Shown piece by piece: positions 55,561 through 64,000 of a stretch of 64,000 nucleotides of DNA. Source of the stretch: Branchinecta lynchi (taxonomy: Eukaryota; Arthropoda; Branchiopoda; Anostraca; Branchinectidae); assembly GCA_023053575.1 (NCBI GenBank), contig JAKZAP010000018.1:20364202-20428201 (forward strand), read 5' to 3'. Made by a program: the position numbers and the translations under genes. Under the pieces are notes generated by a model. It searched no databases and was not told the DNA's origin. It worked only from the letters and a program-made list of their open reading frames with translations. Within the stretch, counting starts at the first letter, position 1, and the number at the start of each line of letters is the position of its first letter.

Positions 55561-55669
55561 TATTGACTTTCTCAAATGTGTTGCCTTTATAGCACCCCTA
55601 CAGATCTCGAACTGGGGTGACAGCAGTTTTTCGCATGGGTCCATCTCTCTGATTCAGTTTGACACAAAC

Positions 55670-55950
55670 TTGATTAAACTGAAGTTCCTAAATTAACAGA
55701 ACGTAGAAATACTCTTTCAAAAAAATTTGGAACTAAGACAATGTGTTGTCCCCAGATGGCCCGTCTATTCCCCCTCCCCTCCCGTCTTCCATGCGTCGTT
55801 CCGAGAGGAATACTGGTTACAGTTTTCTCCATATCCTGCTAATCCTTCTGCCCAATTTTTGCGTAGTTTCATCCAATCATTTATTTCTAGTCATATCTTT
55901 TAAGTGTATTAGTTAATTGATAAAAAAAAAAAAAAAAAAAAAAAAAATGA
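55670..55950 (+). pseudogene. Degenerate LINE C-terminus with poly-A
   Basis: Matches 49670-49900: LPKLTERRNTLSKKF in frame, then TGTGTTGTCCCCAGATGGCC, CCCCTCCCGTCTTCC and GTAGTTTCATCC. Broken by stops. Ends in a run of about 26 A (55922-55947). Confidence 0.65.
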
Positions 55951-56326
55951 TAACTATCCGGAAGAAAAATCTGGAAGGTACAGGCTGGCTTTAACACCAA
56001 GAGGACGGAATTCCTAAGAATTTCCAGTTCACCGGACATGCAATGCTTCTTTCCAGCACAAATTTGATACATGCCTTTGAAAGTGAATCGACAGAACAGA
56101 GAAGCGGAAGCTTAGTCTGGCAAGAGCACACGACCCAATCAGATCTCGCATCGTGGTGTTGGTTTTTTCTTCTATAAACGGTCTCCATAGCACTAGTGCC
56201 ATCTGCCCTGTCGGTCTAGCAAGTCGGCCGCTACATAATTTACTGTTACCTACTCGAGCATATACCTTCAAGAGCACTAAGTAGGTATCGTGGTCGATGC
56301 GGACTTTGATTTCTCCTCAACAGTAC
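55951..56326. other. COG3 intron, unassigned
   Basis: Overlapping minus open frames (55887-56277) show no recognisable domain. Confidence 0.4.
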
Positions 56327-56622
56327 GAGCATGTTCCACCCTACTTACCGTAGTTACTACGCATGTCGTCATGAATTCTGGCTTTTTTGCCGTCACGGCT
56401 GGAACACATTTTCTATTTTCGAGCAGAATATCATGCCACGGTCGAATCCGACCAATCACGTTACAAAGATGCGTAGTTACCACGCTCACTACGCTCCCGA
56501 GCATGGTAACCTAACAGTTACTATTTCGAGAAGGTTGGAACGGTCAGCGTAGTAATTTTTTACGAAGTTGGAACGAAAATAGTAACTAATAGTTACTATT
56601 GTTAGATGGGTGGAACACACTC
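56327..56622. mobile_element. MITE M4 (GTTCCACC termini), copy b
   Basis: About 296 bases from GAGCATGTTCCACCCTACTT to GGGTGGAACACACTC. Contains inverted TTACTACGC / GCGTAGTTACCA words and AGTAACTAATAGTTACTATT near the right end. TAC on both sides (56324-56326, 56623 onward) is a possible short duplication. Complete copy, in the COG3 C-B intron. Confidence 0.78.
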
Positions 56623-57596
56623 TACAACTATACTAAGAAGAGTCAAACTGAGTCCATAAGTGTCACGCGAAGATCTTATACTCAGAAAAAAAGGATTAAC
56701 TTTTTACTATTCAATTCAATTCAACTTAATTTCAAAATACTTTCCACGGACATGCCAAATAGCAGTATTGTCGTCAATACTCAATCGTCGTAAGCACAAT
56801 CGTCAATTTGACCATAACTATAACAGTTAAAACTGAAACTTGCGTAAATTCAATGGTCATATTCACAATTCGTCATGGGCATTAAAAAACTTGACGAACG
56901 AAGGTATGAAACTACGCTCGTATCGCGAGTGAGAAACCCTTGTTGATGCAAGGCGTGGTACCATCTCAGCCACAGCTCGTTGTGGACGAACTCGTGTGGG
57001 TTCATTTTCTGGTGGGATGATATCTCGGTGAAAGGGGGTCCGCTAGGATACTTTTATCAATTTTTACCAAGTGAAAGACGAGCTACGACGTATCAACATC
57101 TTCGAGTATATATTTATATATATGTATATGAAAGCGATTAAGCCATATACAGAAAAACAAAACAAACAACAATCTCAAATAACAAACAACCTCACATTTT
57201 TAACTTATCCTACCGACTTTCTGCTAAACTAGTAACTTTTTCTATCATGTTGCCAAAACACACTATAGACCTAGCATTTGTAGACTTAAGGATACCTAGA
57301 AGTAGCTCATCCCCCCCATTCTGAAAAAGAGTACCCCTTATATTAGAAAGCTCCTCACACCTCAAGAGAACATGGCCCAGCCTCTCGTCACTCGAAATGG
57401 TAGAATAAGATTTTTTACTCTGATCAGTTCAACTATACCCAATTTCGCCGTGACATGCAGGGACCTAACCTCTTTCACGAGGCAATTTATTTTGGAGTGA
57501 AACGTCAACCACAAATTCTGAAGATAGTTTGTCAAAATTATTTTGTTTCACCAAATTATGTTTATTTTTGTTAAATGAGAGCACAGCTTTACTCAC
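56623..57596. other. COG3 intron, unassigned
   Basis: No repeat or ORF recognised. A short AT dinucleotide-rich patch near 57108-57128. Confidence 0.4.
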
Positions 57597-57798
57597 CACA
57601 TCCCGTGTAGATCAGCCGGGGAAGTCCCACTCCTAGATTTTGGCGCGCCGTCATAAACAGACGACGCAACTGACATCATGGATAGTTGCGAATCGGTTCT
57701 TCGGAGACCTCCGACGGGCTGCTGAAGCGACTCGGCAATGGACTCGATCATCTCCAGCTTTTCTGGGTAGGCGAGGTCGCCAGGAGCGGGCTTGTAAC
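57597..57798 (-). CDS. COG3: COG3 exon B
   Basis: 202 bases, minus strand. Acceptor CTGTCCACAG|GTTAC at 57798; donor GGATGTG|GTGAGT at 57597. Enters in phase 1 and leaves in phase 2; 66 full codons. Landmarks [18 protein letters not shown] at the start and SPADLHGM at the end are nearly identical to animal COG3; between them is the variable Ser-rich linker typical of the family. Confidence 0.95.
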
Positions 57799-58021
57799 CT
57801 GTGGACAGATCATAACATTATAATATGTGTACTTGTTGCCGCGTTCGTTCTTTTAGTCTTATTTTTTTCTTTTTTCACTGTTTTCTTTGTTTTTGTCTGT
57901 GATATGGTAACTTTTTACTGGTAAAATGGATTGATTGATAATCCCAATGGCAGTTACCATTTAGCAGTTCGAACATCGGTCTGGATCACCAGCGATAACG
58001 GATGCTATTCCCGTCACTCTT
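57799..58021. other. COG3 intron, T-rich
   Basis: A polypyrimidine-rich segment directly upstream (gene sense) of exon B is to be expected. No other feature. Confidence 0.4.
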
Positions 58022-58272
58022 CCCGATGAGAAATTTGTAGCCTGTGTAGTTGTATGGTAGGTGTACGAAAAAGTTGCATTGATATGCAGCAGTACAGAAT
58101 ACTTTAACTTATTGTGCCTCACACTGGGCTAATCTTAAGCAGTAGTATTCAGTAGCATTCCGCCATGCTCCAGTAGCATCCAGTCTTGCTACAGTAGCAT
58201 GTGGTAGCATCAGTTGGATGCTAGTTTTTCGTACAACTTCATACTACTATTTTGAGATAATTTTTCGTCGGG
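58022..58272. mobile_element. Palindromic MITE M5, copy c
   Basis: 251 bases, CCCGATGAGAAATTTGTAGC to GATAATTTTTCGTCGGG. Same orientation as copy b (GCCTGTGTAGTTGTATGGTA). CAGTAGCATCC-type words inside. In the COG3 B-A intron. Confidence 0.8.
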
Positions 58273-58498
58273 TCCATATTTTAATCTATGTTAGCACCTG
58301 CCAATTGTACATACTGATAATTCTATGTGTAGTGACTTTTATGAAATCGAAAAAACAATAACCGGCATTGTCCGTCGGGTGTTTTTTGAATAAAGTGAAA
58401 TTGAAAAGTAGGATCTAAGGTAGCTATGATAATATAAATTACGTGTGTGCTGTGTGTAAGTGTCAAGGGGTCGTTAAGGTAGTAGCGTGTGGTGTGGT

Positions 58499-59831
58499 CA
58501 GGGGCGTCGCTAGCCAAAACTCAAGCGTTGAAGACTGAAGATTAGAAGCCTAGCTATGTCTCCGAGCTCAGAAGCGGTTCGAAGGGCTTGAGCGTGGAAG
58601 GTGAGTATCTTAAAATTTACGACTCCGGAAGGCCCAAGAGTCATACCAGTTAGAAACAATAGCCAAGAAACACAGCACTATATCCGCAAAACTGTATATC
58701 AAACAGAATGAAAATGAGCACCGCAGGCCAAATTTTTTAAGTAGGCCATGACTTTTTTCGGGCAAAACGCTACTTCCCCGCAAAATATCTATATAGCTTC
58801 TAGTGCTGCCCAAGCCCCGAAATTCCAAGCCCCGAATGAAATGACGGACTTTCTAGTAAACAGAGCCTACTACGAAAGACACCGCAGGCAAATTCTGTGG
58901 AATCCTGTATGATCAGAACACCTTTTTGGATCCCAAATGGCAGAAGCAGAAATAGCAGAATCTGCCCATCTGTCTTTGTTCATAACGAATCCAGAAAAAT
59001 GTGAGACATTTAGTTAGAAGTTGGATAATGTGCTTCAGTTCGAGCTTTTCCAAAAAAGAAGTACTGATCATCCAGAAAAAAAAAATGAAATGCAGTTGAC
59101 TTGTTTTGAATTTAGAGTTAAAACACAAAATAAAAATCACGACATTTTGCAATAATCAGAACCATCATTAAATCTTCTCTCATTGCTAAGGAAGCAGATT
59201 TTGTTTTTAAACGCCGGACTGGAGAAAAATTCTTATCACTAAATACTTTTGCTACTAAAATAGAAAGGATCTTTGCATGAAACTAACAGATTACTGGAAA
59301 TGTACGCCACAAGCAAAATCAGCCTGATTTTTACTTGAATCGAGAGATATTAGTACACAAGAGATCGTTTTAAAACTTGGGTTAAAACTGTGTGCTGCAG
59401 GGTGAAATTTATGATTCGACTACTGTCTTCTGTCGGTCGTGGAAGCTTAGATCTAACAATCATACTTCTCATTCTGACAAAATATGACTAAAAAACCTCT
59501 TCGTATCTGAAAGACTAGAAATAGCCTGCTTCTCAAAACATGCGAATGAGAATGCAATTCTTTAAGTTTCAAAGCTCGAGAACCCAGAACAGCCGACGCC
59601 TTTAGTAACTAACCTTACTGACTTTTTGGGCGTACTGCCAGCCCCCCATTTAGCTGTTCTAAGTGAGCGCCCAGTTGAGCTGAATTTTCGTGGTCGGGCG
59701 CTCTGCGAGCGCCCGTTTTAGCTAAATTTGTGTGGCCGGGCGCTCTGCGATTACCCGTTTTAGCTTTTTTCTTTCTTCGAGGGGGGGGGGGGGGGGTACC
59801 AACCCCACACCCCCCAATAGCGACACCCCTG
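58499..59831. mobile_element. hAT-type element with near-perfect 8-bp duplication, no intact transposase
   Basis: 1333 bases, CAGGGGCGTCGCTAGCC to CAATAGCGACACCCCTG, flanked by GGTGTGGT (58491-58498) and GGCGTGGT (59832-59839), 7 of 8 identical. A G run of about 17 lies just inside the right end (59781-59797). A 57-base direct repeat (GGTCGGGCGCTCTGCGAGCG / GGCCGGGCGCTCTGCGATTA, each followed by CCCGTTTTAGCT) lies near 59690-59765. Short broken frames across 58600-59600 may be transposase relics, but I cannot identify them. In the COG3 B-A intron. Confidence 0.85.
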
Positions 59832-60106
59832 GGCGTGGTTATTTATAGCGGCGAGCATGATAATACTGACGACTGGTTTATTAATGCACCGAGTCTTTCC
59901 GAAGGCGATACTCAGTTCGTAGGTCAATAACTAACGCACATACATTTCGTATCTACTTACATTGGAGCTGGGTTACTAGACTGAGTAGGAAATAGAGAGA
60001 GTTGAGAATAGAGCTTGTTGAATAAGTTTTAATCAAATATTTGTTAATCTTAGGTGTAACCTCACATAATTAGTAATTTTATTACCCATCCTAATGTTTA
60101 ATTACA

Positions 60107-60638
60107 CAAAAGAAACAGAAAACCGTGATTTTCGGGGTTTTTTCTTGATCAGCTAATTATCCCTCTAGGATGATGTGCGAGGGATAAATATAAATTCGGA
60201 TATTTGTGGAAGATTTTATCAATAGTGGTCAAGGTATAATGGATTTTTCGAGTGGGCCGTTTTCTGGGTGAAAGCTCTGCGCTTTCCCAGACGGATGGTA
60301 AACTGCAAATATAAACAGAGCTCAGAATTGTAAATAATCACAGATTTGTACATATACATTTTTAACACGCACATTTTATCTTTCGTTATTTTATTTTTAT
60401 CTGCATCCCCACCGTTTTCTTCTGGTTTTTAGTTACATCTCGTCTTATTGTCTGTTGGTTCCGCATCGTTCTCCTGTTGTGATTGTGGTGGATTTTATGA
60501 TTTAGTTTTGTTTTGTTTTTCGCTGAGGACGGTTTGCGATTGCGACGATTTATATTTATCCCTCGCACATCATCCTAGAGGGATAATTAGCTGATCAAGA
60601 AAAAAACCCGAAAATCACGGTTTTCTATTTCTTTCGTA
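60107..60638. mobile_element. Inverted-repeat MITE with about 95-base arms
   Basis: Left arm about 60107-60200 and right arm about 60548-60638 are reverse complements with very few differences (AAAACCGTGATTTTCGGG, TTCTTGATCAGCTAATTATC, CTAGGATGATGTGCGAGGG, ATAAATATAAAT). The 350-base centre is unrelated. TAATG occurs just outside both ends (60090-60094, 60639-60643) but the exact duplication is unresolved. COG3 B-A intron. Confidence 0.8.
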
Positions 60639-61189
60639 ATGAATGGTCAGCTTGGCTTCAAACCTTATATTCGTTTAATTACACAAATTGAGTAGGAAAA
60701 TAAGGAAAAGCTACACAATACACAACACTACGTAATCAAAAACAAATTATCAACTATTTCAGGAGTCTATATATATCGCTTGTCGGATCAAGATCGTGAC
60801 TATACCGCAGTAAACGTTTCTGCACAGCAATTACGGGCTGGGGTACTTCTTACTCCGTACTTGAATACCTAGCATAAAGTCTGTACTTGACCCCACTGTT
60901 GTGCCTGTTCTCCTGTCAAGCGGTTAACTAACGTTTGCAGATGGGGGAAATGAATACTACTGTCCACACTTTTTAGAATTTATGAAAATCCCAAGATCTT
61001 TCAGTGGTACCCTCCCTCAAGCCATCACTGACGAAACTCGTCACTTGCGAATTGACACTTCCAACACACATATATTTTCGTTACTGCAAATTCCTTCTTT
61101 ACCTCCCCCCTTGGCATCACAATAGAGTTTCGTAAGTTTGGTGTTCCAGATATTTCGGAGAAATTACTAATGCTACACAGGAAGCTGTC
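60639..61189. other. COG3 intron, unassigned
   Basis: TTTAATTACACAAA recurs at 60096 and 60677. No gene recognised. Confidence 0.4.
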
Positions 61190-61370
61190 GGGTTCAGCCT
61201 ACTCTCGGTTTTCACCACACCACCCCCTTACCCCCCTGTTTATGTGCTAGTTTTTTGTATGTATAGTTATTTTAGTATTCTTCCTTTCTTTTTCTTTATT
61301 GTACTCCAATTGTTTTTCCTCTGGAATTTGTGGGTAAGAAATAAATTATTATTATTATTATTATTATACT
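61190..61370 (+). mobile_element. LINE 3' end with (ATT)n tail
   Basis: T-rich 3' UTR ending CTCTGGAATTTGTGGGTAAGAAATAA, then an ATT repeat (61344-61367). No RT. COG3 B-A intron. Confidence 0.5.
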
Positions 61371-61680
61371 CCCGAACGGGATTCATTCGGAGACAGCACA
61401 TGGAGTCTAGAACTGGAGCACGTTAATCCCAATGGATGTTGTATAAGTAGTATGAATAGTAAGCGTAAATTAGCTATTGTGTTGATAAAAGTATGAAACT
61501 AGTCTAATTAGTCGGTGCCGTGTTCGTCAACAAGGTTCATAGGATGAAGGAGAAGAATCACACGAGAACAGCAATTTTGTTTTTCAACTCTTAAGGAAGA
61601 AGAAGAAGGAAATTAGACAGGGGTCCTGCCTTTTCGGCAGCATCAGAACCACAACAGGATCAGCCAGCCGTGTTCACAAT

Positions 61681-61982
61681 GAGCACGTTCCACCATACTT
61701 ACCATAGTTACTACGCATAACGTCACGAATTCTGGATTTTGCCGTCAAGGTGGAACAATTTTGGTATTATCCAGCAGAATATCATGCCACGAGCGAATCC
61801 GACCAATCACGTTACAGAGATGAGTAGTTACCACGCTTACTACGCTCCCGAGCATAGAAAGCAAATAGTACAATTAGTTACTATTTTGAGAAGGTTGGAA
61901 TGGTCAGCGTAGTAACTTTTTACGAGGTTGGAACGAAAATAGTAACTAATAGTTACTATTGTTAGAAGGGTGGACCGTGTCC
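61681..61982. mobile_element. MITE M4, copy c, next to the COG3 exon A donor
   Basis: About 302 bases, GAGCACGTTCCACCATACTT to GGGTGGACCGTGTCCC, close match to copy b over its length. Its right edge is 36 bases from the 5' splice site of COG3 exon A (exon edge 62019). Confidence 0.78.
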
Positions 61983-62018
61983 CACTTATAACACCACTTG
62001 TTCCCTTACTAAGCTTAC

Positions 62019-62507
62019 CTAGAATATCATCTTGTATGTAGATATGCGCCCTGTAGACCAACCGCTCTTGTATATCCGCGAGGAGCTGAAGCGTCATTCG
62101 CACAAAAGCTGCCAGATTCTCAGAACTGCTCACATATTCAGTCAGCATCTCCGTTCTCAGAATCGAGCAGAGCTCAGCTAATGTCTCCAGATGGGTTACT
62201 TTGATCAACCGAGAGCGCAGTCCATCGTAGAACATCGTGAGAAGATTTTCAAGAAACATCTCGAACTCGCCGCAGCGCGTAGTGAAGAACTGGAAGTAGA
62301 GGTCGTACTCGTCTTGAACGATGCGCATCATTAGCGCGCATCCGGCGCGTAGGAGCGCACAGTTGTCTTTCATGTTGAGAATGCTCTGGACGCTGCCGGA
62401 GACGCTCGGCTTGATGAGTGTATCTCGCTGCAGAATGTAAATATTCTGACAGTCAATCAGAGCAGTCTCGTATTCAGCAAGGATTTCAACGTTGTCTTCC
62501 AAATACC
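62019..62507 (-). CDS. COG3: COG3 exon A (large core exon)
   Basis: 489 bases, minus strand. Acceptor ATTTTTCAG|GGTATTTG at 62507; donor ATTCTAG|GTAAGC at 62019. Two bases complete the incoming codon, then 162 codons, leaving in phase 1. Landmarks EYETALIDCQNIYILQRD, CALLRAGCALMM, HLETLAELCSILRTEML and DIQERLVYRAHIYIQDDIL are diagnostic of COG3 (animal COG3: HLETLSELCGILKNE, DVQERLVYRTHIYIQ). No ATG is expected; the N-terminal third is encoded to the right, beyond the window or in unrecognised exons. Confidence 0.96.
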
Positions 62508-63620
62508 CTGAAAAATGATAAAAATGACTACAGTTTACCGAAAGGGCGGGAGTTAAAGCACAACTCGAAAACGCAGATACAACGATTCATAAGAACACGA
62601 AACCTCATTGCCGTTCTTCTAATCATTGTCAAGTTAAGAAACTAAGCGAGTTGGCACTCTGGTTCCAGTGGGTCCTTGTGCAAAGTTATCTTCAATTGCC
62701 CAGGACCTTCACATTTCTGCCCTTGGCCATTTCTCCGCATTCCATCTAGGAAGAAGATATTTTAGACCCGAATAGTCCCTTTTCTTTCTTTTGTTTAAAT
62801 GTTTATTTTTTTCACTAGGGTCTGCAAGTATACGAAATTCCGTCCCCTGCATCTGTTGCCATGTTACGAACCTTAGCCACCGGTAAATATGGGCCCCACG
62901 GCCAATGAAAAGGAGGGAGGGGGGGGGGGGGGTGGAAACGGACACTTAGACATCAAGACCACACCAAGTTTCAACTTGATACCTATCATGACTCATAAAT
63001 TGTGATCTCCACAAAAATTAGTAACGCAGCGTTTACAAGTACAGGAAAACTTGAACAGAACCCGATCTTGGTGACAAGATTATGTTTACACGCAGAGGGA
63101 AAAAAATAAAATTCTTCAAACCAGGAAATCTGACAAAAATAAATTCACTAGCCAATAAAAAAATGTTTGAGAGCATTTACGACATCGCTACTGATAACCG
63201 CTGCTCTCAAAAGCTATCTAGACTTTTGTTTAGTCTTTTTACCAGCGCCACCGATGAGATTCTTTTCAAGTAGACCGGAATTCCTTTCATCATGAAAGGA
63301 TTTTCGTCCCGCTAGACTTTTTTTCTAGTCGTCTTCACGAACGGAATCCTTTCCAGTCGACCGGAATTCCTTTCTACGCGACGGGATTTCTTGTCCTAGT
63401 AAACGCTACATATAAGTGGAAGACCTGCCACAAGGATGGATTTTCCATAAACAGAAGTGCACGAAAAAACTGTCCGAAGTAACATACCTCTAATGTACCA
63501 ATCAGACAAAAAGAAACTGTGCATTACACGCTGGGTTAGGTCCTCCCCCTTCATCACGACGCCCCCGTATCACAACACATGATTCATTTTGGCTCTCAAG
63601 TGCGATTTCAAGTAATTTAA
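62508..63620. other. COG3 upstream intron, unassigned
   Basis: A G run of about 14 near 62918-62931. ACCGGAATTCCTTTC occurs twice (63275, 63361) with palindromic TCATGAAAGGA-type surroundings. No further COG3 exon found. Confidence 0.4.
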
Positions 63621-63990
63621 TGGACCTGTCTTACCTATAATACTAATACAACCTACTTCCATAATCAGTCCATACATTTTTAAACCCGGGGACCCCAATT
63701 TCGTACAACATTCTAACCCCTCTTAACAACCACGCTCATTTTCTCACTTGCCGTGTTTTGCTACCCTCGATTTGTATCACGCTGTGGACGGTTGTCTGCG
63801 AGAATTTTTTCCGTCAGACAAACCGGTTATGAAAATTGTTTCCCTGTTTTCGCGTACAAGTCAACGGGTCTCAGAAAAGGCTTAAAACAGCCAAAACCGT
63901 GTGTTATTTGTTGAAATGACAGCCTAGTTTCAAAGTATTCAAGTATTTTAAAATACTGTAACTTGAAGAGTAAATAGTGCCAGGGGTCCT
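63621..63990. mobile_element. TTAA-flanked MITE M6, copy b
   Basis: 370 bases with TTAA on both sides (63617-63620, 63991-63994). Ends TGGACCTGTCTTACC and CAGGGGTCCT. Landmarks shared with copy a: GGGGACCCCAATTTCGTAC, TGTCTGCGAGAATTTTTTCC, GTTATTTGTTGAAA, AAGAGTAAATAGTGCCAGG. Longer than copy a through small internal insertions. Confidence 0.75.
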
Positions 63991-64000
63991 TTAAGTAAAA

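Noticed and set aside
60386..60568. 60-codon Lys/Asn/Arg-rich minus-strand ORF
   Set aside because: Lies in the centre of an inverted-repeat MITE and is compositionally biased.
1..64000. LTR retrotransposons or endogenous viral genes
   Set aside because: No paired long terminal direct repeats, primer-binding site, gag, protease or integrase-type ORF seen; all RT sequence found is of the non-LTR type.

Overview
This window reads as animal (metazoan) nuclear DNA. It is dominated by transposable elements and carries pieces of very few host genes. The main host gene is the Golgi tethering subunit COG3, recognised as four consecutive minus-strand exons (62019-62507, 57597-57798, 52733-53007, 50343-50554). 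Each has consensus splice sites, and their phases (1, 2, 1, then 0) join into one continuous reading frame. A second possible host gene is a single minus-strand first coding exon (15329-15647) with a signal peptide and a threonine/valine-rich secreted region. A tRNA-Thr(TGT)-like sequence lies at 19304-19380. The long introns, moderate GC content and abundant non-LTR elements suggest an invertebrate. An arthropod, perhaps a crustacean, is only a weak guess from the style of the secreted protein. There is no operon organisation and no sign of bacterial DNA.

Layout. 0-12.8 kb: TA-flanked MITEs, three hAT-type or Harbinger-like elements, and LINE fragments, including a tandemly duplicated one. 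12.8-15.3 kb: a CCCGATG-terminal palindromic MITE, then a 1.7-kb hAT-type element carrying two internal satellite arrays with a perfect 8-bp target-site duplication (TSD). 15.3-19.4 kb: the secreted-protein exon, a GTTCCACC MITE, a terminal-palindrome array element (family F1) and the tRNA-like sequence. 19.4-21.1 kb: a 1.21-kb Mutator-like foldback with a perfect 9-bp TSD, inserted inside a MITE. 23.2-28.1 kb: two long array elements (family F2) in the same orientation. 28.6-33.4 kb: LINE fragments, a dispersed repeat with a conserved 70-codon ORF, and nested MITEs. 33.7-38.2 kb: a nearly complete CR1/L2-like LINE on the minus strand. 38.4-41.7 kb: a hAT-type element with an 8-bp TSD, filled by an F1 array and a LINE remnant. 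44.7-48 kb: a LINE with endonuclease and reverse transcriptase, broken by a 76-bp tandem duplication. 48-49.2 kb: another F1 array. 50-62.5 kb: COG3 exons, with introns holding LINEs (one with an uninterrupted 555-codon RT ORF), MITEs, a hAT-type element and a TTAA-flanked element. 62.5-64 kb: upstream COG3 intron and a second TTAA-flanked element.

The coding capacity of the mobile DNA is almost entirely non-LTR retrotransposon (APE-type endonuclease plus RT). No DNA transposase ORF is intact, so all the DNA elements here look non-autonomous. The most interesting unexplained material is the pair of array families F1 and F2. They share a grammar: a palindromic terminus, a GTCY-rich run, then repeated modules combining a GATGAAACTTG-like box, a G-rich run and a CCGGA box. 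I could not match them to a named class with confidence.
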